The notes under the pieces were generated by a model. It ran no database searches, had not been told where the DNA came from, and saw nothing but the letters and a program-made list of their open reading frames with translations. The position numbers were made by a program, and so were the translations under genes. A stretch of 64,000 nt of DNA from Mycobacterium asiaticum (lineage in GTDB: Bacteria > Actinomycetota > Actinomycetes > Mycobacteriales > Mycobacteriaceae), in the NCBI RefSeq assembly GCF_001673315.1, contig NZ_LZLQ01000038.1, positions 39,930 through 103,929 on the forward strand, read 5' to 3'. The stretch's first letter is position 1. The number at the start of each line of letters is the position of its first letter. Shown here one piece after another: positions 7,946 through 16,375 of the stretch.

Positions 7946-9141
7946 GCGCGGTAGCAACCCGACCAAGCGACGCGCAGTTGACCGAGTTCAGGCATCGCGT
8001 CCGAGCGCACATCGCCGAACACGCACCTCCCTTCGCCGCGCGGGAAGGACGGCGGGCGCCGGAAAACGCCGAGCAGGAAGCGCATTTGCGCAAATGGTTC
8101 GCCACGTTGTTCGATGCGGGTTTCGTCGGTGCAGACTGGCCCGTCGAGCACGGCGGACGCGCCGATCATCATCCTCTGCACGACCGCATACTCAGCGAGG
8201 AGATCCTGCGCGCCCGCGCCCCGCGGCCCGTCGATCAGGTCAACCTAGCGGCCCACGTGCTGCTGCACTTCGGATCGGCCGACCAGAAGGCCGCACTGCT
8301 GCCGCCGATGCGTCGCAGCGAGCACGTGTGGTGTCAGTTATTCAGCGAGCCTGACGCCGGCAGCGACATCGCCGCCGTCCGGAGCAGGGCTGCACAGCAA
8401 CGCGACGGATCATGGGTGATCGACGGTCAGAAGACCTGGATCACCGACGGGCACTGGGCCGACATGGGGCTGGCGCTCATCCGCACCGACCCGACTTCCT
8501 CGCGCCACCACGGACTTTCGGTTTTCGCGGTGCCGTTGTCGACGGCCGGCGTCGAGGTTCGTCCGATCCGGACGATCAACGAGGCGATCGAGGTGAACGA
8601 AATTTTTCTCGACGGCGTAACGGTGCCCGCAAGAAACCTGATCGGCGAAGCCGGCCAGGGATGGTCGATCATCATGGCGGGCCTGGATTTCGAACGTTTC
8701 GGGATCGGCGGCAACGTCGTCTTGCTTGAGCTGCTGATCGACGATCTGGTGTTGGTGGCGCGCAACGGCATCCTCGACGGCACCGGAGCGCTCGAACATG
8801 ATGACATCCGGCAGGCAGTCGCGGAGTTGGGCGTCGAAGTCGAGGTGGCGAAGTCCTTCATCGACGATCATGTCGAACGCCTCGTCGCTGGGGACGAGCG
8901 ACCGGGCGACGGCTCGATCGCCAAACTGAGTTTCGGCGAGACATACCACCGGGTTTCGGCATACGGCGCCGAACTCGCTGCGACGGTGTGCACGGTGACC
9001 GCCGATCCGAGTGTCGAGCAGGCCAAACAACGTCTGCGAGAATGCTGGCTGTGGTCGCGCGCCTACACGGTCTCCGGCGGAAGCTCAGAGATCATGCGTA
9101 ACATTCTCGCCAAACGTCGGCTTCTGTTGCCGAGCCGGTGA
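7942..9141 (+). CDS. Acyl-CoA dehydrogenase, long subunit (399 aa)
   Basis: A full-length acyl-CoA dehydrogenase. Landmarks are GFVGADWPVEHGGRADHHPL, the flavin-domain sequence CQLFSEPDAGSDIAAVRSRA, the beta domain DGQKTWITDGHWADMGL, and the end SRAYTVSGGSSEIMRNILAKR. The GTG start overlaps the stop of the short subunit by 4 bases (GTGA), indicating coupled translation and supporting a heteromeric enzyme. It is the third gene of the 5779-10701 operon and is followed after 6 bases by the acyl-CoA ligase. The substrate is unknown; the absence of chain-length features prevents finer assignment. Confidence 0.93.
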   Translation: MSAVATRPSDAQLTEFRHRVRAHIAEHAPPFAAREGRRAPENAEQEAHLRKWFATLFDAGFVGADWPVEHGGRADHHPLHDRILSEEILRARAPRPVDQVNLAAHVLLHFGSADQKAALLPPMRRSEHVWCQLFSEPDAGSDIAAVRSRAAQQRDGSWVIDGQKTWITDGHWADMGLALIRTDPTSSRHHGLSVFAVPLSTAGVEVRPIRTINEAIEVNEIFLDGVTVPARNLIGEAGQGWSIIMAGLDFERFGIGGNVVLLELLIDDLVLVARNGILDGTGALEHDDIRQAVAELGVEVEVAKSFIDDHVERLVAGDERPGDGSIAKLSFGETYHRVSAYGAELAATVCTVTADPSVEQAKQRLRECWLWSRAYTVSGGSSEIMRNILAKRRLLLPSR

Positions 9142-9147
9142 GGACGG

Positions 9148-10701
9148 GTGAGGACACCAGTGGCCGACCAGACGTACTGGGGTCTCGTCGACGCGGTGGC
9201 GCAGGAACATCCGCACCGCGTGGTACTCGCCGACGACTTCGGCCGTAGCCTCACCTGCGCACAGCTTCGCGACGAGGCATTGCGGACGGCAGCGGCGCTG
9301 TCCAGTGCCGGGGTGGGCGAGGGCACCGTCGTGTCGTGGCAATTGCCGACCACCTTGGAAACGATGGTGGTGATGGTGGCGCTCACGCGATTGGGCGCCG
9401 TGCAGAATCCGATTCTGCCGATTTGGCGCGAACGCGAACTTCGCTTCGCTACCGAGCAACTGGCGACCGAGGTACTAGTGGTACCCGGCCATTGGCGAGG
9501 TTTCGACCACACCGGGCTTGCCCGCGAACTGGCGGCGCAACGGTCCATGTCCGTCCTGGTGATCGATCACGACGCGCCGATCACCGGCGCGCTCCGCCTG
9601 CCCGTCGGCGATCCGGACGTGCTGGCGGAGCCGCCGGCTTCCGCGGAGGACCCGCGCTGGATCTACTACTCGTCGGGTACCACTGCGGCGCCGAAAGGTG
9701 CTCGGCATTGCGACCGTTCGGTGATCGCGGGCTCCGCGGGGGTGGTCGGCATCGTGGGGGCATCAAGCAGGGATGTCAACCCGATCGCCTTTCCGGTATC
9801 GCATATCGGCGGTGCGGCCATGCTGGCGGCTAGCTTGCGCACCGGTATGCGTTTGGTGCTGTTCGACTCATTCGATCCCGCCACCTCACCGCAAGCGATC
9901 GCCTTGCACCGGCCGACGTTGCTGGGCACCGCGACGCCGTTCCTTGTTGCGTTCATGGCCGCGCAGCGCGCACACGGAACTCAACCGCTCTATCCCGATC
10001 TGCGTGGTTGCGTGGGTGGCGGGGCCCCGATCACCGCTGAGCTGGGACGGCAGGTACGGGAGACCTTTTCGGTGAACGGCGTCGCCAATTCCTGGGGGCT
10101 GACCGAGTTTCCGGTTGCGACGTCGCAGCGACCGGAGGCCGCGCCGGATCTCCTCGACCGCACTGTGGGACGCCCGGTCGCGGGAGTGTCGGTGCGGGTA
10201 GTCGACGACGGCGGGCGTGAGGTCGGTGTCGGCGAAGAGGGTGAACTCCGACTCAAGGGACCGCAGTGCTTCCTGGGATATGTCGACGGTTCGCTCGACG
10301 CCGATGCATTCGACGCCGATCGTTGGTTCCGCACTGGAGACCGGGGGCGCATCGACGGCGAGGGCAACGTCACAATCACCGGACGCATCAAGGATGCAAT
10401 CATTCGCAACGCCGAGAACATCTCGGCACTGGAAATCGAGGACGTGCTGGCCACGCATCCCGCAGTCGCTGACGTCGCGGTCATCGGGGTTCCGGATCCG
10501 CTTACGGGCGAACGGGTTTGCGCTGTCGTGGTTTCTCAACCCGGAGCTGATGTCACGCTCGCCGGGCTGGCGGGCCACTGTCAGGCTCGAGGCTTGAGTC
10601 GGCACAAATCGCCGGAGCGACTCGAATTGGTGGAGGCGCTACCGCGCAATCTCACTGGAAAGGTACTGAAGAACGAATTGCGTGCCCGGTTCGGCGGCTG
10701 A
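9148..10701 (+). CDS. Acyl-CoA synthetase (AMP-forming, ANL superfamily)
   Basis: An adenylate-forming ligase of about 517 residues that would activate a carboxylic acid with ATP and CoA. The P-loop-like motif YYSSGTTAAPKGARH lies near residue 172, the A5-type segment SWGLTEFP near residue 315, the A7 motif WFRTGDRGRID near 393, the hinge motif GRIKDAIIRNAENI near 412, and the C-terminal catalytic Lys in NLTGKVLKNELRARF. Two in-frame GTG codons compete: 9148, or 9160 with GAGG 6 bases before it, which may be the true start. It ends the 5779 operon and probably supplies or recycles the CoA thioester used by the two dehydrogenases. Confidence 0.92.
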   Translation: MRTPVADQTYWGLVDAVAQEHPHRVVLADDFGRSLTCAQLRDEALRTAAALSSAGVGEGTVVSWQLPTTLETMVVMVALTRLGAVQNPILPIWRERELRFATEQLATEVLVVPGHWRGFDHTGLARELAAQRSMSVLVIDHDAPITGALRLPVGDPDVLAEPPASAEDPRWIYYSSGTTAAPKGARHCDRSVIAGSAGVVGIVGASSRDVNPIAFPVSHIGGAAMLAASLRTGMRLVLFDSFDPATSPQAIALHRPTLLGTATPFLVAFMAAQRAHGTQPLYPDLRGCVGGGAPITAELGRQVRETFSVNGVANSWGLTEFPVATSQRPEAAPDLLDRTVGRPVAGVSVRVVDDGGREVGVGEEGELRLKGPQCFLGYVDGSLDADAFDADRWFRTGDRGRIDGEGNVTITGRIKDAIIRNAENISALEIEDVLATHPAVADVAVIGVPDPLTGERVCAVVVSQPGADVTLAGLAGHCQARGLSRHKSPERLELVEALPRNLTGKVLKNELRARFGG

Positions 10702-10820
10702 TCCGCTATACCCGGCTGTCGTCGCTGGGCCGAAGCGATCTCACGGAGCGACGGCCCGCCGGTGCGGGTGCGCAGCAGCGTGCCGAGCAGGGGCGCGCCG
10801 CCGGCAGGCGCTGCTATCGG

Positions 10821-11999
10821 CTAGATGCCGATGAGCTGCTTCAAGTTGCCGCCCATGACCTGTGCGGTGGTCTCCGCGGGGAGGTTCTGGAGTTCCATGA
10901 CGAATTTCGCCGGCTCGGCGAGTCCCTCCGGATGCGGAAAGTCCGAACCGAACATCACCCGGTCGGCACCCAGGATGTCGATGAGGTGCGACATGTCCTC
11001 CTCATGGAACGGGTTGACCCACACGTGCCTGCGGAATACGTCACAGGGGTGCTCGTCGAAGTCCTTCGGTTTCTTGCGATAGACCCGATCGAACACCTCC
11101 ATCAGTCGCTCAGCCCATGAGCCGCCGTTCTCGACCACACCGATGCGTAGGCCCGGGAAGCGTTCGAACACGCCATGAGCGATGAATGCCGCCAGCGTGT
11201 CGAAGATATGGCGACTTTCTTCGTAGATGAACCCGCGAAGCTTGGTGAGCTGGAACCCCTGGAACTCGTCGCCGCCTTCCCAGTCGTCGACGTAACGGTC
11301 GTAGCCGGAGTCCGAATTGTGCATCTGCACCGAAATACCCGACGACTCGACGAGTCGCCAGAAGTCGTCGAACTCGGGCAGCGCGGGTGAGCGAGAAGTG
11401 CCGTCTTCCCGCGGTACCGGGGCTGGCCGGATCAGCACGGTTCTGGCGCCGTTTGCCAGGCACCACTCGAGTTCCCTGACCCCTGCGGCCGGATCATTGA
11501 GCGAGATCGCGGGTACCGCGAAGATGCGGTTCTGATAGTTGAAGGTCCAGTCGTCGAGCAGCCAGCGGTTGAAAGCATGCGTCACCGCATGGGTCAGCTC
11601 GGTGTCGGACTTGGTCCGTTCTTCGAGCATGCCTGCCGTGGTAGGGAACATCACCGCGCCGTCGACGCCTTGGGAGTCCATCAGCTCCAGCCGCAAGTCC
11701 GGCTGCCGGAATGCGTCGGGGCAGCGGATCGGATTGGCAAGTTCACGCAGGGACTTGCCCTCGGGATTGATACCGCGGTAGTAGTCGGCCCATGCACCCG
11801 GCGTCGGGATCACCTCGTAGGTCGGGTTGGGGATGCACTCGGTAACAGTGCCCAGGATCTGCAGCTTCGTGCGGCCGTTCACGTCGACGTATTTGAGCGC
11901 CTCGGAGTATTTCTCCGGCAGGTACCGGGTGTAGGCATCGATGGTCTCGTACATGTGGTTGTCGGCATCCCATACCTCGAATGCTTTTTCACCGGTCAC
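10821..11999 (-). CDS. Amidohydrolase-2 family metal-dependent hydrolase
   Basis: A 392-residue paralogue closest in layout to the protein at 1239-2432. Both share the opening F-x-x-x-D-N-H-M-Y-E, the block LRLELMDSQGVDGAVMFPT/LRLELMDELG, the PAPVP segment and an end with MFGSDFPHPEGLAEP. The GTG at 11999 is chosen because GGAGG lies 5 bases upstream; the GTG at 12011 has none. It lies 72 bases downstream of the eight-gene operon, but it has its own perfect operator-like dyad at 12019-12034. About 120 bases of non-coding sequence separate it from the ligase that converges from the left. Confidence 0.88.
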   Translation of the reverse strand: MTGEKAFEVWDADNHMYETIDAYTRYLPEKYSEALKYVDVNGRTKLQILGTVTECIPNPTYEVIPTPGAWADYYRGINPEGKSLRELANPIRCPDAFRQPDLRLELMDSQGVDGAVMFPTTAGMLEERTKSDTELTHAVTHAFNRWLLDDWTFNYQNRIFAVPAISLNDPAAGVRELEWCLANGARTVLIRPAPVPREDGTSRSPALPEFDDFWRLVESSGISVQMHNSDSGYDRYVDDWEGGDEFQGFQLTKLRGFIYEESRHIFDTLAAFIAHGVFERFPGLRIGVVENGGSWAERLMEVFDRVYRKKPKDFDEHPCDVFRRHVWVNPFHEEDMSHLIDILGADRVMFGSDFPHPEGLAEPAKFVMELQNLPAETTAQVMGGNLKQLIGI

Positions 12000-12018
12000 C
12001 AGCGCCTCCACCTGCTTC

Positions 12019-12034
12019 GAGAATGTTGATTCTC
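12019..12034. promoter_or_regulatory. Perfect GAGAAT-GTTG-ATTCTC inverted repeat (candidate operator)
   Basis: A perfect 6-bp dyad with 4-base spacer lies 20 bases upstream of the amidohydrolase start at 11999. It has the same arms and spacing as the site at 5745-5760, although the spacer bases differ. Conservation of the arms but not the spacer is what a dimeric repressor site would show. Confidence 0.7.
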
Positions 12035-12071
12035 AAGATAGCAAACGGCTGTATCCGGCTTCCCGCCGACC

Positions 12072-12830
12072 TTAGAGATTCATGAAATGGCCACCATCGA
12101 CTCCCAGGGTCTGCCCGGTGATGTAGCGGGCATCGGGACCGATCAGAAATGCTACGGCCGGCCCGATGTCATGCTCCGGGTCGCCGATGCGTCCCAGCGG
12201 AACCCTGCGAGCCAATCTCTCCTCCATCGCGGGATCCGCTTCGATTGCGGTGGTCATGGCAGGCGAATACGCGAGTGGTGAAACGACGTTCACCGTTATG
12301 CCGTGCGGAGCCCATTCGCGGGCCAAGCTCTTGGCGAAGCCGCGAAGCGCGCCCTTCATCGTCGCGTACAAGGGCAGTGTCGCGCTGCCCTCCATACCAG
12401 CCGGCGACGTCATCACCACGAACGTGCCACCGCGTTGCTTGAGCGCCTGAAACGCGGCGGTGGCACAGTGTTGGGCGCCGCCCAGGGAGACGGAGAAGTG
12501 GTCCTGCCAGAGTGCGCGATCCACATCGGCCAGTTGGTGCGGCTTGCTCGAGGAGTTGCTCGTCGCGTTGTGCACGACGGCATCGAGACGGCCGGTGAGC
12601 CTGAGCGCGAGGGCCACCGTGTCCGCGACCGCCGCTTGATCAGTGACGTCACAACGGGTCCACGCGGCGCGATGCCCACGCGACGTGATCTCGTCGGCGA
12701 CCGACTGTCCAGTGTCGGAGCGGGTTGCGACGATCGTGTGCGCCCCCTGAGCGGCCAGGGCCACCGCTATGCCGCGCCCGACACCGCCGCCCGAACCAGT
12801 CACCAAAACCGTGCGTCCTTCGAGCTTCAC
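12072..12830 (-). CDS. Short-chain dehydrogenase/reductase (active-site complete)
   Basis: A classical SDR of 252 residues. The NAD(P)-binding motif TGSGGGVGRG is at residues 11-20, the N-x-T-S variant of the NNAG strand is at VVHNATSNSS, and the catalytic Ser with Tyr-x3-Lys is in MTSPAGMEGSATLPLYATMKGA. The C-terminus GQTLGVDGGHFMNL is typical. It would oxidise a 3-hydroxyacyl-CoA or ring alcohol. It is last in the eight-gene minus-strand operon, with a 4-base overlap with the degenerate SDR upstream; the two may form a mixed complex. Confidence 0.9.
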   Translation of the reverse strand: MKLEGRTVLVTGSGGGVGRGIAVALAAQGAHTIVATRSDTGQSVADEITSRGHRAAWTRCDVTDQAAVADTVALALRLTGRLDAVVHNATSNSSSKPHQLADVDRALWQDHFSVSLGGAQHCATAAFQALKQRGGTFVVMTSPAGMEGSATLPLYATMKGALRGFAKSLAREWAPHGITVNVVSPLAYSPAMTTAIEADPAMEERLARRVPLGRIGDPEHDIGPAVAFLIGPDARYITGQTLGVDGGHFMNL

Positions 12831-13321
12831 GGCAACATCACTGATCCGCCGTCAACAATGATTGTCTGCCCAGTGAGATGGTCGATGTCACGGCGCAGCA
12901 GAAACTTGGCCGTCTCCACAACGGAGTGAATCAGCATGCCGCCACCAGGCACGGCGGAAGAAGGCAGGTGCGACTCGTCGACGTCCGAGCGGAAGAGGGT
13001 CACGGGCGCGGCGACGATGTTGACCGCGATGCCCTCCGATCCCCATTGCCGCGCAGCTGATTTCGCCATCGACCGGACGCCTTCGATCGCGGCGGTGTAG
13101 TTCACCAGCCTCGGTGCGCCCGACATTCCGATGGTCGGCAGTATCACGACGATTCGCCCGCCATCCGCAACCATGCTCGTGTGCGCCCCTTGGAGCGCGA
13201 TAAGGGTTTGCCACATCGTCTCGTCAGCAGTCGTGTTGGTGTCAACGACGATCACGTCACCAACCCCGTCGACCAACGCCCTCGAGAGGATCTCGGCGGG
13301 GCCAAGGACGACCGCGGTCAC
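12827..13321 (-). CDS. Truncated, degenerate SDR-like protein
   Basis: Only 164 residues, matching the second half of an SDR: GGRIVVILPTIGMSGAPRLV, a helix AAIEGVRSMAKSAARQWGSEGIAVNIVAAP, and the end TGQTIIVDGGSVMLP. The N-terminal dinucleotide-binding glycine motif is missing, and the Tyr-x3-Lys motif reads Tyr-Thr-Ala-Ala-Ile, so the catalytic Lys is absent. The frame is intact and overlaps both neighbours by 4 bases, so this is a maintained gene, not decay. It may be a non-catalytic partner of the SDR at 12072. The GTG start sits on the stop of the ligase upstream. Confidence 0.78.
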   Translation of the reverse strand: MTAVVLGPAEILSRALVDGVGDVIVVDTNTTADETMWQTLIALQGAHTSMVADGGRIVVILPTIGMSGAPRLVNYTAAIEGVRSMAKSAARQWGSEGIAVNIVAAPVTLFRSDVDESHLPSSAVPGGGMLIHSVVETAKFLLRRDIDHLTGQTIIVDGGSVMLP

Positions 13322-14769
13322 GCGTCGGCCAAAGCGGCGAGTTCGCGTCTGACGACCTTTCCGACATCGTTGCGTGGTAAATGCTCGACGAACACGACAC
13401 GTACGGGTACGCGGTACGGCGTCAGGCGCTCACGGCACCAGGCGATCAAGTCGTCTTCGGAAAGTTCGTGGCCGTGACACGCGACGAACGCCCAGGGCAC
13501 CTCGCCCAGGCGCTCATCGGCAATCCCCACCACCGCCGCTTCACGTACCCCCTCGGCGGCCAGTAGCACGTCCTCCACGGTGCCCGGAAAGACCTTCAGC
13601 CCACCACGGTTGATCATGTCCGACACCCGCCCGTCCAGCCAGAGGAATCCGTCCTCGTCGAACCACCCGAGGTCACCGGTGTGGAACCAGCCGTCATCAG
13701 TGAGTCTGTCGAGAAATGCCGGATCGATCTTGCGGGCCGCGGTCGTCGGCGTGCGCACCAGCACCTCGTCGTCGGCGATCGTGACATCGATGCCGGGCAG
13801 CGGACGTCCAACCGAGCCGAGCTTGGTCTCGCCGAATTCCCTCGCGTCAGCGGCCGACCATCCGACGACTTCGCCGCCGAGTTCGGTTTGGCCGTAGGAA
13901 TTGAGCACGATCACGCCGAACTTGTCCCGGAACCGACCGGCCTGCACGGGGGAGAGGGGAGCGGTGATCGATCGCACGATCTTCAGTGGCGACAGGTCGG
14001 TGACCGCCTCGTCATGCAGGACCATTGTCAACGCAGCGGGGGGCAAAACGGTAGAGCGCAACCGGTGCCGTTTGACCAGTGCGGCGAACTCGGCAGTCGA
14101 GAATTTTTCCATCAGCACGACCCCCGACCCGGCCCGAAAGGCGAACAGCACCTGGTAGATACCGGCCCACAAGGACAGTGAGAGCGGAACGAGGTTCGGC
14201 ATTGGTGTCCGGTTAGCTCGGACCGCCGCCGGTTTCGTGCCGCGGAGCTTGACCAACAGCCGGTCGATCAGGTCGAGCACGGTTGCATGACGGAGCGGCA
14301 CCGGCTTCGGCGGGCCGGTAGTTCCCGACGTGAATTGCAGCAGAGCCACATCCGGGTCGTATTGCCGCGGATCGGACGGCCGTACGGACGATGGCGAGAG
14401 TGACCAGACCAACTGGGAGCCGGCAACCACGGGCAACTTCAAATCCGAGAATCGTTGGGCCAGATCACGTGTGGTGATTACGGCGACTGGCCGCAAGGTG
14501 GCGAGCTGGGTGGCCAACTCCCCGTCGGCGGCCCGGGGGTTGAGCGGAGTGTAAACCCCGCCTGCACGCCACGTCCCGAACAACGCTGCCACCGTCCCGG
14601 GATTGTTGGGCAGCATCGCCGCGACGACTTGTCCGGACACCAAACCGGCTTCGGCGAGTATCGCGGCCAGGCGGTCAGCGCTCGCGATCAGGCTGTCGCG
14701 CGAGACATCGACGGTCAACGTGTGCACGGCCGTGTCGGGCAGGTCGGCCAGCAGCTCGCCGAGACTCAT
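13318..14769 (-). CDS. Acyl-CoA synthetase (AMP-forming)
   Basis: A 483-residue ANL ligase. The ATP motif LQFTSGTTGPPKPVPLRH, the NSYGQTELGGEVVGW segment, the WFHTGDLGWFDEDGFLWLDGR motif, the hinge SDMINRGGLKVFPGTVE and the terminal Lys in LPRNDVGKVVRREL are all present. The start is ATG 14769, which overlaps the stop of the crotonase upstream (ATGA); the frame stays open further 5' but runs through the neighbouring gene. It is gene six of the eight-gene operon and probably activates the carboxylate that the operon's hydratases and dehydrogenase process. Confidence 0.92.
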   Translation of the reverse strand: MSLGELLADLPDTAVHTLTVDVSRDSLIASADRLAAILAEAGLVSGQVVAAMLPNNPGTVAALFGTWRAGGVYTPLNPRAADGELATQLATLRPVAVITTRDLAQRFSDLKLPVVAGSQLVWSLSPSSVRPSDPRQYDPDVALLQFTSGTTGPPKPVPLRHATVLDLIDRLLVKLRGTKPAAVRANRTPMPNLVPLSLSLWAGIYQVLFAFRAGSGVVLMEKFSTAEFAALVKRHRLRSTVLPPAALTMVLHDEAVTDLSPLKIVRSITAPLSPVQAGRFRDKFGVIVLNSYGQTELGGEVVGWSAADAREFGETKLGSVGRPLPGIDVTIADDEVLVRTPTTAARKIDPAFLDRLTDDGWFHTGDLGWFDEDGFLWLDGRVSDMINRGGLKVFPGTVEDVLLAAEGVREAAVVGIADERLGEVPWAFVACHGHELSEDDLIAWCRERLTPYRVPVRVVFVEHLPRNDVGKVVRRELAALADA

Positions 14770-15566
14770 GCGTCCGGCTCCAGCGATTGCCAGACGGGCG
14801 GGCGTTTGTCGGCGAACGCTCGCGGTCCCTCGTCCTGGTCTGGATGGCCCCACATCGACGTCAAGTGCTTGGCGCCCGCCCGGCACGCATCCGTCAAGCC
14901 GTATTCGAGCGCACCCCACAACGCGCGCTTGGTCGCCCGCATTGCGGCGGGTGAGTTCAGCGCGATCTTCTCCGCGAGTTCCTGCGCGACACGGCGCAAC
15001 TTGTCGGGTGGATCGACGATTTGGCTGATCATCCCGAGTTCGTACGCGCGTTGGGCAGTCAGACGTTCGTGGCTGCCGACGAGCGCCATCCTCAACACCG
15101 CCTCGGCGGGCATCTTGCGCATCAGTGCAATTGTCTCCAAAGCGCTGACCTGCCCGATGGAGACGTGCGGGTCGACGAAGGTAGCGTCGCACGACGCTAT
15201 GACGATATCGGCGTCGGCGACCCAGTGCAGTCCGCCACCCGCGCACACGCCGTTGACGGCCGTAATGATGGGCTTTCCCACATTGCAATGCCAGCCCGTC
15301 AACTTGAGGTCCAGCGTGCGCATCGACTCCTGGAACTGCTGCACCGCCTCGCCGTCGAGGTCCTCGACGTCGGCGCCGACCTGAAACGCCCGTCCATTGC
15401 CGGTGTGCACGATGACCCGCACACCGGGGTCGGCGTCCAATTCCGCCCACGCTCTTGGGAACTCCGCGCGCATCGTCGCGTCGTACGCGTTCAGTCGGTC
15501 GGGCCGGTTGTTGATGATCCACCCGACCGGGCCGTGCCGCTCGACGATCAACCTTCGATAGCTCAT
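14766..15566 (-). CDS. Enoyl-CoA hydratase/isomerase family (crotonase fold)
   Basis: A 266-residue crotonase-fold protein. The oxyanion-hole regions are FQVGADVEDL and NGVCAGGGLHWVADADIVIA, followed by DPHVSIGQVSALETIALMR. The ATG at 15566 follows GGAGG by 4 bases and overlaps the stop of its upstream neighbour. It is strikingly similar to that neighbour (15563-16375) over its whole length, for example WAELDADPGVRVIV against WAELDADRDVHVIV, so the two arose by tandem duplication. Different loop residues (QVGADV versus CSGMDV) suggest separate substrates or steps. Confidence 0.9.
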   Translation of the reverse strand: MSYRRLIVERHGPVGWIINNRPDRLNAYDATMRAEFPRAWAELDADPGVRVIVHTGNGRAFQVGADVEDLDGEAVQQFQESMRTLDLKLTGWHCNVGKPIITAVNGVCAGGGLHWVADADIVIASCDATFVDPHVSIGQVSALETIALMRKMPAEAVLRMALVGSHERLTAQRAYELGMISQIVDPPDKLRRVAQELAEKIALNSPAAMRATKRALWGALEYGLTDACRAGAKHLTSMWGHPDQDEGPRAFADKRPPVWQSLEPDA

Positions 15567-16375
15567 GGCACCTCCGCGGGGTCGAGCGGCTGCCACCGCG
15601 CGGGTCTCTTGTCGCGCCAGGCACGTACGCCCTCGGCATGGTCGGGGTGACTGCGAAGCCGCCAGATTTCCTCGCCGGCAGCGTGTTTGGCTGCGGACAA
15701 CCCAACTTCCAGGGAGTGCCATAACGCCTTCTTGGTGGCGCGCATAGCGGTGGGGGAGTTGGTTGCGACAGCGGCAGCCAGCCTGCCGGCCGTCGCTCGA
15801 AGCTGATCGGTTGGCACGACATCGGAGACGATGCCCAATTCGTATGCCCGTTGCGCCAAAATACGCTCGCCCTTACCGCTCAACGTCATTCGGGTGATCG
15901 CCTCCATCGGCGACTTACGCAGCAGGGTGATTGCCTCGTATGCGACCGCTTGCCCCACCGAGACATGCGGGTCGACGAACGAAGCCTCCTCGGCGGCGAT
16001 GACGATGTCGGCATCGGCAACCAAGTGCAGACCCCCGCCCGCACACACCCCATTGACCGCTGCGATCACCGGTTTCCATACCTCGCAGTGCCACGACGAA
16101 ATCTTCAGTTCGGCGTCCCTAGTGCGGCGCGAGTGTCGCCGCATGGCCTCCTTGTCGCGAGCCACCTGCACGACGTCCATACCGGAGCAGAACGCTTTGC
16201 CGTTAGCGGCATTGACGATCACATGCACGTCGCGGTCGGCATCCAACTCAGCCCACGCGGCCTCGAGTTCGTCGAGCATCAGCGCATCGAACGCGTTCCC
16301 GGCGTCCGGCCGGTTCAGGATCAGCCAGCCGACGCCGTCGGATTTCTCGACGGTCAACCGCTCGTAGCTGGTCAC
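15563..16375 (-). CDS. Enoyl-CoA hydratase/isomerase family (crotonase fold), tandem paralogue
   Basis: A 270-residue crotonase-fold protein and the tandem paralogue of the gene at 14766. The oxyanion-hole loops are FCSGMDVVQV and NGVCAGGGLHLVADADIVIA, and the segment FVDPHVSVGQAVAYEAITLLRK follows. It overlaps the acyl-CoA dehydrogenase upstream and the paralogue downstream by 4 bases each. It would hydrate, isomerise or hydrolyse an enoyl-CoA produced by the dehydrogenase encoded just before it. Crotonase-fold proteins also include ring hydrolases, so the reaction is not fixed by homology. Confidence 0.9.
   Translation of the reverse strand: MTSYERLTVEKSDGVGWLILNRPDAGNAFDALMLDELEAAWAELDADRDVHVIVNAANGKAFCSGMDVVQVARDKEAMRRHSRRTRDAELKISSWHCEVWKPVIAAVNGVCAGGGLHLVADADIVIAAEEASFVDPHVSVGQAVAYEAITLLRKSPMEAITRMTLSGKGERILAQRAYELGIVSDVVPTDQLRATAGRLAAAVATNSPTAMRATKKALWHSLEVGLSAAKHAAGEEIWRLRSHPDHAEGVRAWRDKRPARWQPLDPAEVP

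Noticed and set aside
12019..12034. KstR-type operator
   Set aside because: The KstR motif I recall has AAC/GTT arms with a 2-base centre; these sites have GAGAA/TTCTC arms and a 6-base spacer, so a different regulator is more likely.
13318..15822. One continuous 834-codon open frame on the minus strand
   Set aside because: Only the part from 14769 on is the acyl-CoA ligase; the upstream extension is in a different frame from the real crotonase (14766-15566) and has no homology or ribosome site.
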